Source of the DNA: an uncultured Atopobiaceae bacterium
Lineage (GTDB): Bacteria; Actinomycetota; Coriobacteriia; Coriobacteriales; Atopobiaceae
Direction: 5' to 3'
DNA length: 64,000 nucleotides
NCBI GenBank assembly: GCA_944321515.1
Contig: CALULO010000003.1
Span: 124,001 to 188,000 of the forward strand
A program made the translations under genes and the position numbers. The notes beneath the pieces were generated by a model that was not told where the DNA came from, made no database searches, and saw nothing but the letters and a program-made list of their open reading frames with translations. Positions 6,936-15,241 of this stretch are shown in pieces (positions within the stretch are counted from its first letter, which is position 1; every line of letters starts with the position of its first letter).

Positions 6936-8963
6936 ATGCCCGCACCCCAGAACCGCCCGAGCTTCCCCAAGCGTGCCGTCATCACCGGAGGCATGCCGTA
7001 CGGCAACAAGAACCTGCACTTCGGCCACATCGGCGGGGTCTTTGTGCCCGCCGACTTCTTTGCACGATTCCTTCGAGACCGCATCGGGCCGGAGAACGTG
7101 ATCTTTGTCTCCGGCACGGACTGCTACGGGTCGCCCATCGCCGAGGGCTTCCGCAAGAAGGTCGAGAACGAGGGCTACGAAGGCACGATCGAGGACTACG
7201 TGCGCGCCAACCACGACGCGCAGAAGGCGGCGCTCGACGCATACGGCATCTCGCTGGACATCTTTGGCGGCTCCGGCCTCATGCCCGCGCGCGACGTCCA
7301 CGCCAAGCTCTCCGCAGAGCTGATCTCCCGCCTGCACGAGCGCGGCTACCTGCACAAGCGCACCACTCGCCAGTTCTATGACGTGGAGGCCGGCACCTTC
7401 CTCAACGGGCGTCAGGTGATCGGGCGCTGCCCTGTGCGCGGTTGCAAGTCCGAGAAGGCCTACGCAGACGAGTGCGACCTCGGCCACCAGTTCGACCCCG
7501 AGGAGCTCATCGCCCCCGTCTCCCAGCTCACCGGCACCACCCCTGAGCTGCGGCCGGTTGACAACTGGTACTTCGATCTGCCCGCCTTCCGCGCCGACCT
7601 CGAGCGCCTCATGGACGAGTGGGACGCCGACCCGCAGGTGCGCTCGATAGTCACCAAGACCGTGCGGGAGAGCCTGGTCGACCCGGTCATCTACGTGCAG
7701 ACCAAGTTCCGCGAGGCCTATGACGCCGTGGCGGACCAGCTGCCGGAGCACACGCTCACGGAGGCCGAGGGGGGCCAGCAGTCCTTCTCGCTCACGTTCG
7801 CCGGCTGGGAGGAGCGCGACGCCGCTCGTGAGGTGCTCGAGGAGGGCGGCGTGCGCTTCCGGACCGGCAAGTGCCTGCTGCCCCTGCGCATCACCGGCAA
7901 CATCGAGTGGGGCGTGCCCGCCCCAGAGCTCGACGGCACGGACGGCCTGACCGTGTGGGTGTGGCCGGAGAGCCTGTGGGCGCCGATCTCCTTCACGCAG
8001 ACCGTGCTCGCGGGCTCCGAGCCCGGCCGCTACTCCTCCACGGACTGGCACGACTGGTGGTGCAGCGAGGACGCGCGCGTCTACCAGTTCATCGGCCAGG
8101 ACAACATCTACTTCTACTGCGTGGCGCAGCCGGCCATGTGGGAGGCCCTCGGCTGGAGGCTCACGCAGGACGTGCCGGTTGCCAACTACCACATCCTGTT
8201 CATGAACAAGAAGGCCTCGAGCTCCGGCAAGATCGCGCCGCCGATGGCCGCCGAGCTGCTTGACCACTACACTCCCGAGCAGCTGCGCGCCCACTGGCTC
8301 TCCCTGGGCCTGGACCAGAAGGCCGTGAGCTTCAACCCCAAGGCCTTCGACACGTCCGTCTCCCACAAGGACAAGGCCACCGGCGAGGACGTCCTGGTGC
8401 GCGACGACCCGCGCGTGGTGGACCCTGCGCTCAAGGAGTCGGCGTTCCTCACCAACATCTTCAACCGGCTGGCGCGCAGCTGCTTCTACGGGGCAGCCAA
8501 CGTCTGCGAGGGGCACCTGCCCGCAGTGGCGCCGAGCGCTCAGGCCGTGGAGGCCGCCCGCGAGGCCACGCTCGCCTTTGAGCAGCGGGCCTACGAGTTC
8601 GACGCGCACGGCGCGCTGGCTGTGGCCGAGGAGTTCACCCGCGCGGCCAACAAGCGCTGGGACGACGCGAGCAAGGCCGCCAAGGGCGACGACGCCGCCT
8701 ACGAGGCCGCGCTGGCCGACGCCTTCTGCGCGCTGCGCACGACGGCGCTGCTCATGCACCCCGCCGTGCCGGCCGGCTGCGAGAAGATCTGCGAGCACAT
8801 GGGCTTCTCGGCGGACGAGTTCTTCAGCTGGGAGCACGCGTTTGACGGCCCGGTTGAGCTGGCCGCCGCCCGCGGCGAGTCGCCCGAGCAGCACGCCATC
8901 GTGCCGCTGCCCCCGCGCTACGACTTCTTCGAGAAGCACCCCTCCCAGGTAAAGGGCAAGTAG
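6936..8963 (+). CDS. metG: Methionyl-tRNA synthetase, divergent
   Basis: Class I synthetase charging tRNA-Met. The 675-residue protein begins with the MetRS pattern AVITGGMPYGNKNLHFGHIGG, giving the HIGH motif as HFGH (28-31). A cysteine knuckle (CPVRGC...CDLGH) lies near residue 167, and VYQFIGQDNIYFYCV matches the conserved KDIxxFH region loosely. The second signature is KASSSGK at 426-432 instead of KMSKSKG. The C-terminal helical anticodon domain is present (about 490-640); there is no appended tRNA-binding EMAP domain. Start ATG 6936 has AAGGAGC upstream. Fold and family are clear; the divergence from bacterial MetRS is notable. Confidence 0.9.
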   Translation: MPAPQNRPSFPKRAVITGGMPYGNKNLHFGHIGGVFVPADFFARFLRDRIGPENVIFVSGTDCYGSPIAEGFRKKVENEGYEGTIEDYVRANHDAQKAALDAYGISLDIFGGSGLMPARDVHAKLSAELISRLHERGYLHKRTTRQFYDVEAGTFLNGRQVIGRCPVRGCKSEKAYADECDLGHQFDPEELIAPVSQLTGTTPELRPVDNWYFDLPAFRADLERLMDEWDADPQVRSIVTKTVRESLVDPVIYVQTKFREAYDAVADQLPEHTLTEAEGGQQSFSLTFAGWEERDAAREVLEEGGVRFRTGKCLLPLRITGNIEWGVPAPELDGTDGLTVWVWPESLWAPISFTQTVLAGSEPGRYSSTDWHDWWCSEDARVYQFIGQDNIYFYCVAQPAMWEALGWRLTQDVPVANYHILFMNKKASSSGKIAPPMAAELLDHYTPEQLRAHWLSLGLDQKAVSFNPKAFDTSVSHKDKATGEDVLVRDDPRVVDPALKESAFLTNIFNRLARSCFYGAANVCEGHLPAVAPSAQAVEAAREATLAFEQRAYEFDAHGALAVAEEFTRAANKRWDDASKAAKGDDAAYEAALADAFCALRTTALLMHPAVPAGCEKICEHMGFSADEFFSWEHAFDGPVELAAARGESPEQHAIVPLPPRYDFFEKHPSQVKGK

Positions 8964-9033
8964 CCGCGCCACGCGAGCGGTCGGGAGCCGCAGGGGCAGA
9001 GCCGGGCCGCTACGGAGGCGGGGCCTGGCGTCT

Positions 9034-9088
9034 GTAGGAGCGAGGCGACGTTTTTCTCGGCAGAAACGTCGCTTCGCTCCTACTTTTT
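9034..9088 (+). terminator. Large hairpin with T-tract downstream of metG
   Basis: A 20-bp stem with one mismatch (starts GTAGGAGCGAGGCGACG, ends GTCGCTTCGCTCCTAC, loop TTCTCGGCAG) is followed by TTTTT. It probably terminates metG, 70 bp past the stop, and is also unit 1 of the palindromic array below. Confidence 0.65.
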
Positions 9089-9308
9089 GAATTTGTGGGA
9101 ACGAAACGACATTCTGGGCCCAGAAAGTGTCGTCTGGCGCCTACGTTTGGAACCCGTAGGAACGAAACGACGCCTTGGGCACCAGAAGTGTCGCCTAGTT
9201 CCTACAACCGGAGCAACTCCCGACAACCAGAGCCACGCCTGAGCCTCACTCGGAACCCGTAGGAGCAAGACGACGACCCAAGCCCAGAAAGCGTCGTCTC
9301 GCGCCTGC
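9034..9308. repeat. Array of four 50-bp palindromic units
   Basis: Units at 9034-9083, 9095-9144, 9156-9205 and 9259-9308. Each begins GTAGGA(A/G)C or a variant, contains ACGACG, then CCAGAA in the middle of units 2-4, and ends with the reverse complement CCTAC or CTGC. The first three are spaced at exactly 61 bp; unit 4 comes after a 53-bp gap. Each unit can fold on itself. The gap 8964-9426 otherwise holds only a GGCGAGAAGAAC word at 9318-9329. Confidence 0.85.
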
Positions 9309-9426
9309 GACCCGGGGGGCGAGAAGAACCTCGGGGCCCTCGCGCCGATAAGAACCCTCGTGTCGCCGGGGCGCTCGCCCCGCCGGCGCCCCTCGCCCCG
9401 GCAGAAGACAGAATGGAGCAAGAACG

Positions 9427-10920
9427 ATGTCCGTCACTCCCCCGCCCGTACACGTCCCCCGGCCCTACGCGCTGCCGCGCACCGCGCTCGCGGCGCGCGT
9501 GGAGTGCCCCATGCCGGACGGCGCCACCATCGTCGCCTGGACCTACGCGCCGGAGGGCACGCTCGACGCGCCCGGGACCCCCTTCGGGCTCGACCTCACG
9601 GTGCCACCGGTGCTCATGCTGCACGGCAACGGCGAGGAGCACGGCATCTTTGGCCCGGTGATCGACGCCGTGTGCGAGAGCGGGCGCGCCGTCATCGCCG
9701 TTGACTCGCGCGCGCAGGGCGCCTCGACGCGCGGCGCCGCCACGCCCCTCACCTACGAGCTCATGGCCGCAGACGCCATAGAGGCCTGCGCGCGCCTGGG
9801 GGTGCCGCAGGTCCACGTGCTGGGCTTCTCCGACGGCGGCATCCTCGGCCTCCTGCTGGCGCGCGACTGGGGCGCGCACGTGCTCTCCCTCACGGCCCTC
9901 GGCGCCAACCTCACGCCGGAGGGACTGCCCAGGGAGGACACGGACTGGATGGCCTACGCCGCCGCCGAGAACCGTCGCTGGGCGGCAGAGGGCGAGGAGG
10001 GCGTGACGCTCGAGGACGGCACCCCCGTGCCCTCCCCCGCCGAGGCCGCCCAGACCGCCGAGCTCCTCCAGCTCATGGTGGACAACCCCCACATCGACGC
10101 CGCGTCGCTCGCGGGCGTGAGCTGCCCGGTGACCGTGATGGTCGGCGAGTTCGACGAGATCCTTCCCGAGGAGACCGACCGCATCGTGGCGGCCATCCCC
10201 GGAGCACGCAAGGTGGTCGAGCCCGGGGTGGACCACAACCTGCCCAAGATGGCCCCGGCCGCCGTTGCGCGCGAGCTCCTGGCCTGCGTGGCGAGAAACG
10301 ACGCGCGACACCCCGCGCGCCAGATCCACATGCCCGAGGGGCTCGCGAGCTGCAGGATTCCCCTCTCGGGCCTCTGGACCGAGAAGCTCGACGAGCTGTA
10401 TCGCCACGTGGACGCCGACCCCGGGACCTCGGGCTGGGTGCAGGACGTGTGGCCGCCCGTGGGCATGGCGGGCAGGCTTCTGGCCGAGGGCATCTTCTGG
10501 GGCGTCTTCGACGCCTCGGACGTGCGTGACGGAAGCCCCCGCGAGGGCGCGGCCCTCCTCGGGGCGGTGGCGGTGGACCACGACGCGGACATGGGAGACG
10601 GCAGCGCCCCCGGCCACGGGACGGGCCTCGGCGGTCCCTCGTGGGAGCCGCTCGGCGAGAAGGACGTTGCGAGCTGGCACCTCCTGGCGGCCGACCCCGC
10701 CGCGCGTGGGCGCCACGTGTCCGACGCGCTGCTCGCCACGGGCGTGCTCGCCGCGCGCGAGCTGGGCGCCCGCAGGGTGCGCATCAACACGAGCGTGGCC
10801 AACGTGCCCGCAAACGCCCTCTACGCGAGCCGCGGCTTCACGCGCCACCGGCCGGTGTGGCTCCCCTACCCGGGACTGCCGCTGCCCGGCTGGTCAAACC
10901 TGTGGGAGCTGCGGCTGTAG
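9427..10920 (+). CDS. Alpha/beta hydrolase fused to GNAT acetyltransferase
   Basis: A 497-residue two-domain cytoplasmic protein. Residues about 30-300 form an alpha/beta hydrolase: oxyanion-loop HGNGE at 66-70, nucleophile elbow GFSDG with Ser135, an acid-loop candidate in VGEFDEILPEE, and the catalytic histidine in GVDHNLPK. Residues about 320-497 resemble GNAT N-acetyltransferases: LLAADPAARGRHVSDALL contains the acetyl-CoA loop in the form AARGRHVS, followed by ANALYASRGF, the usual family C-terminal motif. There is no signal peptide. Palindromic repeat arrays flank it on both sides. Substrates of both domains are unknown. Confidence 0.85.
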   Translation: MSVTPPPVHVPRPYALPRTALAARVECPMPDGATIVAWTYAPEGTLDAPGTPFGLDLTVPPVLMLHGNGEEHGIFGPVIDAVCESGRAVIAVDSRAQGASTRGAATPLTYELMAADAIEACARLGVPQVHVLGFSDGGILGLLLARDWGAHVLSLTALGANLTPEGLPREDTDWMAYAAAENRRWAAEGEEGVTLEDGTPVPSPAEAAQTAELLQLMVDNPHIDAASLAGVSCPVTVMVGEFDEILPEETDRIVAAIPGARKVVEPGVDHNLPKMAPAAVARELLACVARNDARHPARQIHMPEGLASCRIPLSGLWTEKLDELYRHVDADPGTSGWVQDVWPPVGMAGRLLAEGIFWGVFDASDVRDGSPREGAALLGAVAVDHDADMGDGSAPGHGTGLGGPSWEPLGEKDVASWHLLAADPAARGRHVSDALLATGVLAARELGARRVRINTSVANVPANALYASRGFTRHRPVWLPYPGLPLPGWSNLWELRL

Positions 10921-10962
10921 CGCAACATCGTGCAGGCTCAGGACGCTTTGCGGCCCCAGGCC

Positions 10963-11066
10963 GTCCGCAACCTGCACGTGCCGAAGTCAGGCGCAGGTTG
11001 CGGACGTTTTGCTGCGTCGAACCGTCCACAACCTGCACGCATCGACAGTGGGTGCAAGTTGCGGAC
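10963..11066. repeat. Two palindromic units with 61-bp period
   Basis: Hairpin 1 has perfect 13-bp arms (GTCCGCAACCTGC, 10963-10975; 10993-11005). Hairpin 2 has 15-bp arms with two mismatches (11024-11038; 11052-11066). Both are followed by GTTTTGC, and their starts are 61 bp apart. They lie between the hydrolase stop and the convergent lipoprotein gene; a bidirectional terminator role is possible. Confidence 0.85.
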
Positions 11067-11113
11067 GTTTTGCACCCGTTCTTCTCGTCTGAGAGGAACG
11101 GGCACGTCGGCGA

Positions 11114-11644
11114 TCAGGACGCCGCCAGGGTACGGCGCGCCAGCGTGAGCGCCGACTGGCCGCGGACGAGCATGTCGTGGCCCCAGTCGACGTTTTGCCA
11201 CGTGTTTTCGCTCGGCAGCTCAATCCACGTGTCGTCGGAGAAGTCGTCGAGCGTGGCCGACTTGGTGATGAAGGAGCTCCGCGCGTCAACGGTCCCGTCA
11301 TCACCCACCACCTCAAGAACCACGGCCCACCAGGTGGCACCGTTGCTCTCACCAATCTCCACGCGCGCCCCGCGATCGAAGGTCCCAAACACGCCTAGGA
11401 CGCTCAGCTGGTCCTCGGTAAGCACCTCACAGGTCATTGTGGCCATGACGTCCTCGTCGGAGAGTATGGGACCGTCTTGCTCCTGCGCGCTCGTGCCCGT
11501 CTCCTCCGAGGAGGTGCTGTCCTCGACGACCGGCTGGTTGGAGTCGTTACTCGCAGGTGCACTCGCCGAGTCCCCGGGCGCGCACCCCACCAGCGCAAGC
11601 GACGCGCAAACAGCAACGCAGAGGTACCTGAGCTTAGTGTTCAT
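11114..11644 (-). CDS. Putative lipoprotein of unknown function
   Basis: A 176-residue secreted protein. The N-terminus MNTKLRYLCVAVCASLALVGC is a lipoprotein signal with lipobox LVGC (Cys about 21), so it is probably anchored to the outer face of the membrane. A Ser/Thr/Glu-rich linker follows (about 25-55), then a mature domain with several Trp residues that I cannot assign. Start ATG 11644 has GGAAGG upstream and fits the signal peptide; the 17 residues before it do not. GC content is intermediate between the surrounding backbone and the AT-richer genes that follow. Confidence 0.85.
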   Translation of the reverse strand: MNTKLRYLCVAVCASLALVGCAPGDSASAPASNDSNQPVVEDSTSSEETGTSAQEQDGPILSDEDVMATMTCEVLTEDQLSVLGVFGTFDRGARVEIGESNGATWWAVVLEVVGDDGTVDARSSFITKSATLDDFSDDTWIELPSENTWQNVDWGHDMLVRGQSALTLARRTLAAS

Positions 11645-11752
11645 GGCCAGCCTTCCGTCATGTTGCAAAAGAAGATTCCAATCGCCCCGCCACATAAGGT
11701 GAACGAGGCAATCGGAAAGGATATTAATGTTAAATCATGCCAGGCTCCCCGC

Positions 11753-12283
11753 CTACTCTATAGAACGCGAGATGCTCTCGGCGGGAATCTGAACTGTCTT
11801 CGAATAGCTGCCTACCCACGTCCCACCGTAATACGTCACAGTTATTGTCGTTGTGGGCCTCCCGATACATATCGCTGGAGTGCATCTCTGGCTACCGACG
11901 GTCCAGTTATCACCGGTACCATAAATCATTCCATCTGACACTGTGCCGTAAGGGGTAACTAGCTTAGCGCCTTGTCCAAATACTGCCTTACTACCTTTGT
12001 AGACAGTACCCCGAATCCAGAGCCAATACGAGCCGTTGTAAATCGCCCTTCTCAACTCGAAAAGCATATAAGAGTCGGAAAAGTTAGACAGCGTTCTTGA
12101 GCCAGACATGGCAACAGAGTACGGATTGATTCTCGCCCCTGCAGCAGATGCCATCGGCACAAGCTCATCAGCAAGCGCGATGGTCGGAACGGACGAAAGA
12201 ATTAAGCCGCTAGCTACGACACCTGCCGTCGCAGAAAGAAACTCGCGCCGCGAAAGAGCCCTCTTCATGTTCTTTGCTTCCAT
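11753..12283 (-). CDS. Small Tat-exported protein, unknown
   Basis: A 176-residue protein with a twin-arginine signal: SRREFLSATAG at 11-21, then a hydrophobic stretch and a cleavage site near ALA-DE (about residue 39). The mature part (about 135 residues) is rich in Tyr, Thr, Gly and Ser and looks beta-sheet-like; no family recognised. A second possible start (MKRALSRREF) lies five codons in. Codon use and base composition are much less GC-rich than the genome backbone. It resembles the next gene in architecture (short Tat signal plus about 110-135 residue beta-type domain), which suggests related surface proteins. Confidence 0.8.
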   Translation of the reverse strand: MEAKNMKRALSRREFLSATAGVVASGLILSSVPTIALADELVPMASAAGARINPYSVAMSGSRTLSNFSDSYMLFELRRAIYNGSYWLWIRGTVYKGSKAVFGQGAKLVTPYGTVSDGMIYGTGDNWTVGSQRCTPAICIGRPTTTITVTYYGGTWVGSYSKTVQIPAESISRSIE

Positions 12284-12361
12284 GTCCTACCAACCTCCGA
12301 ATCTAGACTTCGCATTGATTGACAAATCAATGAGTTGAGCGATTGCCTCCCTTCTCGTAAA

Positions 12362-12808
12362 TTACCAACTGAACATGGCCACATTTGCACAGCTGATTAC
12401 CTGTCCAGAAATGTTTCTGAACACAAATTTGTAACTACCCGGTCCAACGCCATTCCACTCAGCTCGTACAAAACCATTTGCCCTAAGTGTTGTAGAGCCC
12501 CTAGAACGAGAGCCTTGGTACAGCGTCACCAAAAAAGAAGAACCCACGATTGTGGAGGTAGCATTGAGCTCTATACCGATGCTGTTCCCGTCATAATAAT
12601 ATGTATTTGTTGTATATTGCTCATTCAGCAGGAACGAGGAGGAGTACCATGATCGCCCTTGAGCAAGCCTAGACGCCCCTCCATATGACACCGATGGAAC
12701 AACTACATCTGATGTTTGAGCAATCGCCCTATAGGGAAACGCAAGGCTTCCTAAAACAGCCAGTCCAGCAGACTCGATGAAGCTTCGCCGAGATATTGCA
12801 GCGCTCAT
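12362..12808 (-). CDS. Small Tat-exported protein, unknown
   Basis: A 148-residue protein with a twin-arginine signal (SRRSFIESAGLAVLG at 6-20) and likely cleavage after AIA near residue 30. The mature domain ends in ISGQVISCANVAMFSW, is rich in Ser, Tyr and Gly, and looks like a small beta-sandwich; no family recognised. It lies upstream of the other Tat protein on the same strand with a 78-bp gap, and downstream of the double-LuxR membrane regulator, which may control both. Base composition is AT-rich for this genome. Confidence 0.8.
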   Translation of the reverse strand: MSAAISRRSFIESAGLAVLGSLAFPYRAIAQTSDVVVPSVSYGGASRLAQGRSWYSSSFLLNEQYTTNTYYYDGNSIGIELNATSTIVGSSFLVTLYQGSRSRGSTTLRANGFVRAEWNGVGPGSYKFVFRNISGQVISCANVAMFSW

Positions 12809-12906
12809 CGGCTCCCCCTCACAACTTGACGTTAGCCAAGCTGTAGCTTAGAGGGAGGCTCGCTCTCATTCTGTCGTTTTCCGCGTTGCACATCCGCAAC
12901 AAGGTG

Positions 12907-14925
12907 TCATGAACTTAATCTCTCAAGCTTAGAGAGGTCGCTTACCCCAAGAATCTTGCATGCTCGCGATCGGTATGCCCTAACTGTGCCAGGAGCTAAG
13001 TAGAGTACGGAGGCAATTTCTTCGCTCGTCTTGCCGTCCAAGGTCATCAAGACAACCTTAACTTGAAGCTTGCTCAACCCCTTTGCCAAAAGAGTAGACT
13101 CCAGTCCATCGTGACCAGAAGGGACCTCACCCTGATCGTTGTAGTGAAACGCACGAATTCCCACCAATACCAAAAGAACAATAACAAGAACTCGCGGGAC
13201 AAGCCAGCACAGCTCTGTAAAGCGCTCCATAGTCAATATATCAAGTGAATACACGTTGTCTTCGATCGTAAACAACTGAAAGCCCACCCCAATAAGCGCA
13301 AGATGGTAGGGGCGCCTTAAGAGCAACTCATCGATGCCTTTACGAAACAGCACGGGAGGCGTTGTTTTTGATTTGGGACCGCCACTCCCATCACCAAAAA
13401 ATGCTCCATGTGCTAGAACCACAGACCCCATCCCCAGCAAAGCCCAAGCTCTCCATATAAGCCAATCAAAAAAGAGGGTTGGAACTTCAAATCCTGGAAA
13501 TGGCCACAGCCACGCCATAGAAACGACCCAGCCTGCAGCCAAGGCACCTAGAGCTACGGCTGTCGTACGAAGCAGCGCATCTCTATCGCCAAGCATTCCG
13601 TTTGAAATATCGAGAGCCGGCCCGTTCTCAGGACAAACTCGCGCCCATCCTGCAATGCCGCTCAAGAGAATTACAACTCCGACAAGATAAGGAGCTATTT
13701 CCCCCGTCTGCACTCCATATGGGGGGAAATCAAAGGATATGTAGCTCGCAGGGATAAGAGCCAGCAAAATTGTAATAATAAAACCAGTAGTGACTCGAGC
13801 CCTTCTCGATAGGGTTGTGGCCTGAGCATAATTCACAGCGACAGTCGTCTCTTTATCAATTGTCCCAACACCATGAGAAGATTCCCTGGACAGCAGATTG
13901 GTTAGCTCTTTCTTCTTTGCAATACCGAGTTTTTCATAGGCACGACGACGATAGGTCCCCACTGTCGAAGCGGAAAGCCCATGCCTTTCTGCAATTTGCT
14001 GTGTAGTAAAGCCATTGATAGTCTCTTGGATTACAGTTCTTTCTCTATCAGTCAAACGAGCTGCTCCGGGCAAGCTGTTTACTTCAAAAGAGAATCCCTG
14101 TTGATCTGCGCCTTTATCCATCTTGTCCTCAGAATCACGTTTGCGAGAACCTATCACGCACCACAAAAAGATGCCTCCTGCTCCCGCCAGAATTAAATAA
14201 ACAATTGTGGCCAATAATCCAACAATGGGCATGTCATTAGAAAACGTAACGAGAAGAGTATTGACCACATCTGCCGCCGCCCTAAAGCAATCAAAGCCTG
14301 CCAACAGGGCCACAAGGTCCATCAGGTGAACGCCGGACTTTCTCATCCGGACACATATCGCACTGAACAATGTCCCGGAAGCTAGGCAAGCCGCCATACT
14401 CCAGAGATCGAGTCCATGAATTGCAGGCAAACTTGAGCCAGAGCATGCGATGCCCAGCAGCAGGAGCGCGCAAGGCCAGAGGGCTCCTCCAAGAAAAAGA
14501 CCTAGCGTGCGAAGGGCAAGCCCACCCCTCCTCGCTCCGAAGCGCCGTAAAGTAAGCAATGACCATCCCGTAAGGGCAAGTGACTCGCTGGGCACGCGGA
14601 GCAGCCCCATAAGATTAAAGCATGTCATGCGCATAGATTCAGAGAGCTGATACTCAAGAGGATGGTTGTAGATATAGCTAACCGCGATTAAAGCCATCCA
14701 TACAAGCGTTGCCGCAATGCCAAGCACAGTAAGTAGACCGCCCGTCTTCTTCTGCAGGACAATTGAAGAGCCCTTGCCTCTTATGGCCACAATTAGCAGA
14801 AGCACCGCAAGCACAATTAAGGTTGATGTCACATTTGAAGGACCAGGCACAACCGGGCCCAACCAGTCTGTAGAAAAGAAGCCGGGCAGAGCCCCCAAGA
14901 CGAATGTCCACAACATCCAGAGCAT
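12907..14925 (-). CDS. Membrane protein with two LuxR-type HTH domains
   Basis: A 672-residue protein that reads as two tandem copies of a membrane-LuxR module. Residues 1 to about 270 contain about seven hydrophobic segments, followed by a LuxR/GerE HTH (LTDRERTVIQETINGF ... GLSASTVGTYRRRAYEKLGI, about 292-345). Residues about 370-600 have further membrane segments, and a second HTH closes the protein (LSKLQVKVVLMTLDGK ... GTVRAYRSRACKILGV). There is no receiver or PAS domain. Start ATG 14925 is preferred because of GAGGGCGG upstream; a TTG 60 bases further up lacks one. Membrane-bound LuxR proteins are common in Coriobacteriia, but a double one is unusual. It diverges from the effector gene. 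Confidence 0.85.
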   Translation of the reverse strand: MLWMLWTFVLGALPGFFSTDWLGPVVPGPSNVTSTLIVLAVLLLIVAIRGKGSSIVLQKKTGGLLTVLGIAATLVWMALIAVSYIYNHPLEYQLSESMRMTCFNLMGLLRVPSESLALTGWSLLTLRRFGARRGGLALRTLGLFLGGALWPCALLLLGIACSGSSLPAIHGLDLWSMAACLASGTLFSAICVRMRKSGVHLMDLVALLAGFDCFRAAADVVNTLLVTFSNDMPIVGLLATIVYLILAGAGGIFLWCVIGSRKRDSEDKMDKGADQQGFSFEVNSLPGAARLTDRERTVIQETINGFTTQQIAERHGLSASTVGTYRRRAYEKLGIAKKKELTNLLSRESSHGVGTIDKETTVAVNYAQATTLSRRARVTTGFIITILLALIPASYISFDFPPYGVQTGEIAPYLVGVVILLSGIAGWARVCPENGPALDISNGMLGDRDALLRTTAVALGALAAGWVVSMAWLWPFPGFEVPTLFFDWLIWRAWALLGMGSVVLAHGAFFGDGSGGPKSKTTPPVLFRKGIDELLLRRPYHLALIGVGFQLFTIEDNVYSLDILTMERFTELCWLVPRVLVIVLLVLVGIRAFHYNDQGEVPSGHDGLESTLLAKGLSKLQVKVVLMTLDGKTSEEIASVLYLAPGTVRAYRSRACKILGVSDLSKLERLSS

Positions 14926-15241
14926 GTGAGAGCCGCCCTCCGATTCTCTTGGCCAGCCATCATCCGAAGTAAAGCTATAGCACAAGAGCGCATATCCGGA
15001 GCGCTTGTAGTAAGCCTAATGTCAGCCGTTAGATTTTCACCTAGCAAACCCCTAACTATTTACAGCGTGTTATTTTGCCGTCACGGCCCCTCAATACGGC
15101 TTAGTGAAGTTTTGATCTGGCGTTTCGATACAAACGACAAATTGAAGCGCTCTTGTTGCGCGGGAATGACAGACGGGTGGTACGCAAAATAGCAGGATGA
15201 GCTTACGCAGATTTGTTTTTCGTCTATCTTTTGGAGTTGCC
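14926..15241. promoter_or_regulatory. AT-rich divergent intergenic region
   Basis: A 316-bp gap between the double-LuxR gene (minus) and the multidomain effector (plus). It must contain the promoters of both and is the obvious place for LuxR operators, but I could not fix convincing -35/-10 pairs or an inverted repeat. The effector ribosome-binding site is TTGGAG just before ATG 15242. Confidence 0.5.

Noticed and set aside
6747..8972. Long minus-strand reading frame opposite metG
   Set aside because: Its sequence has no family resemblance and shadows the metG frame; only the last 184 residues form the real DUF3267 gene.
9034..9308. CRISPR array
   Set aside because: Units are self-complementary, imperfect and mostly separated by short fixed 11-bp spacers; no cas gene is present.
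9034..11066. Retron or ncRNA toxin system
   Set aside because: No reverse transcriptase or HEPN-type gene lies nearby; the enclosed gene is a hydrolase-acetyltransferase.
12907..14925. Two separate LuxR genes joined by a sequencing error
   Set aside because: The frame is open throughout, with no stop or start signal at the junction, so I treat it as one gene.
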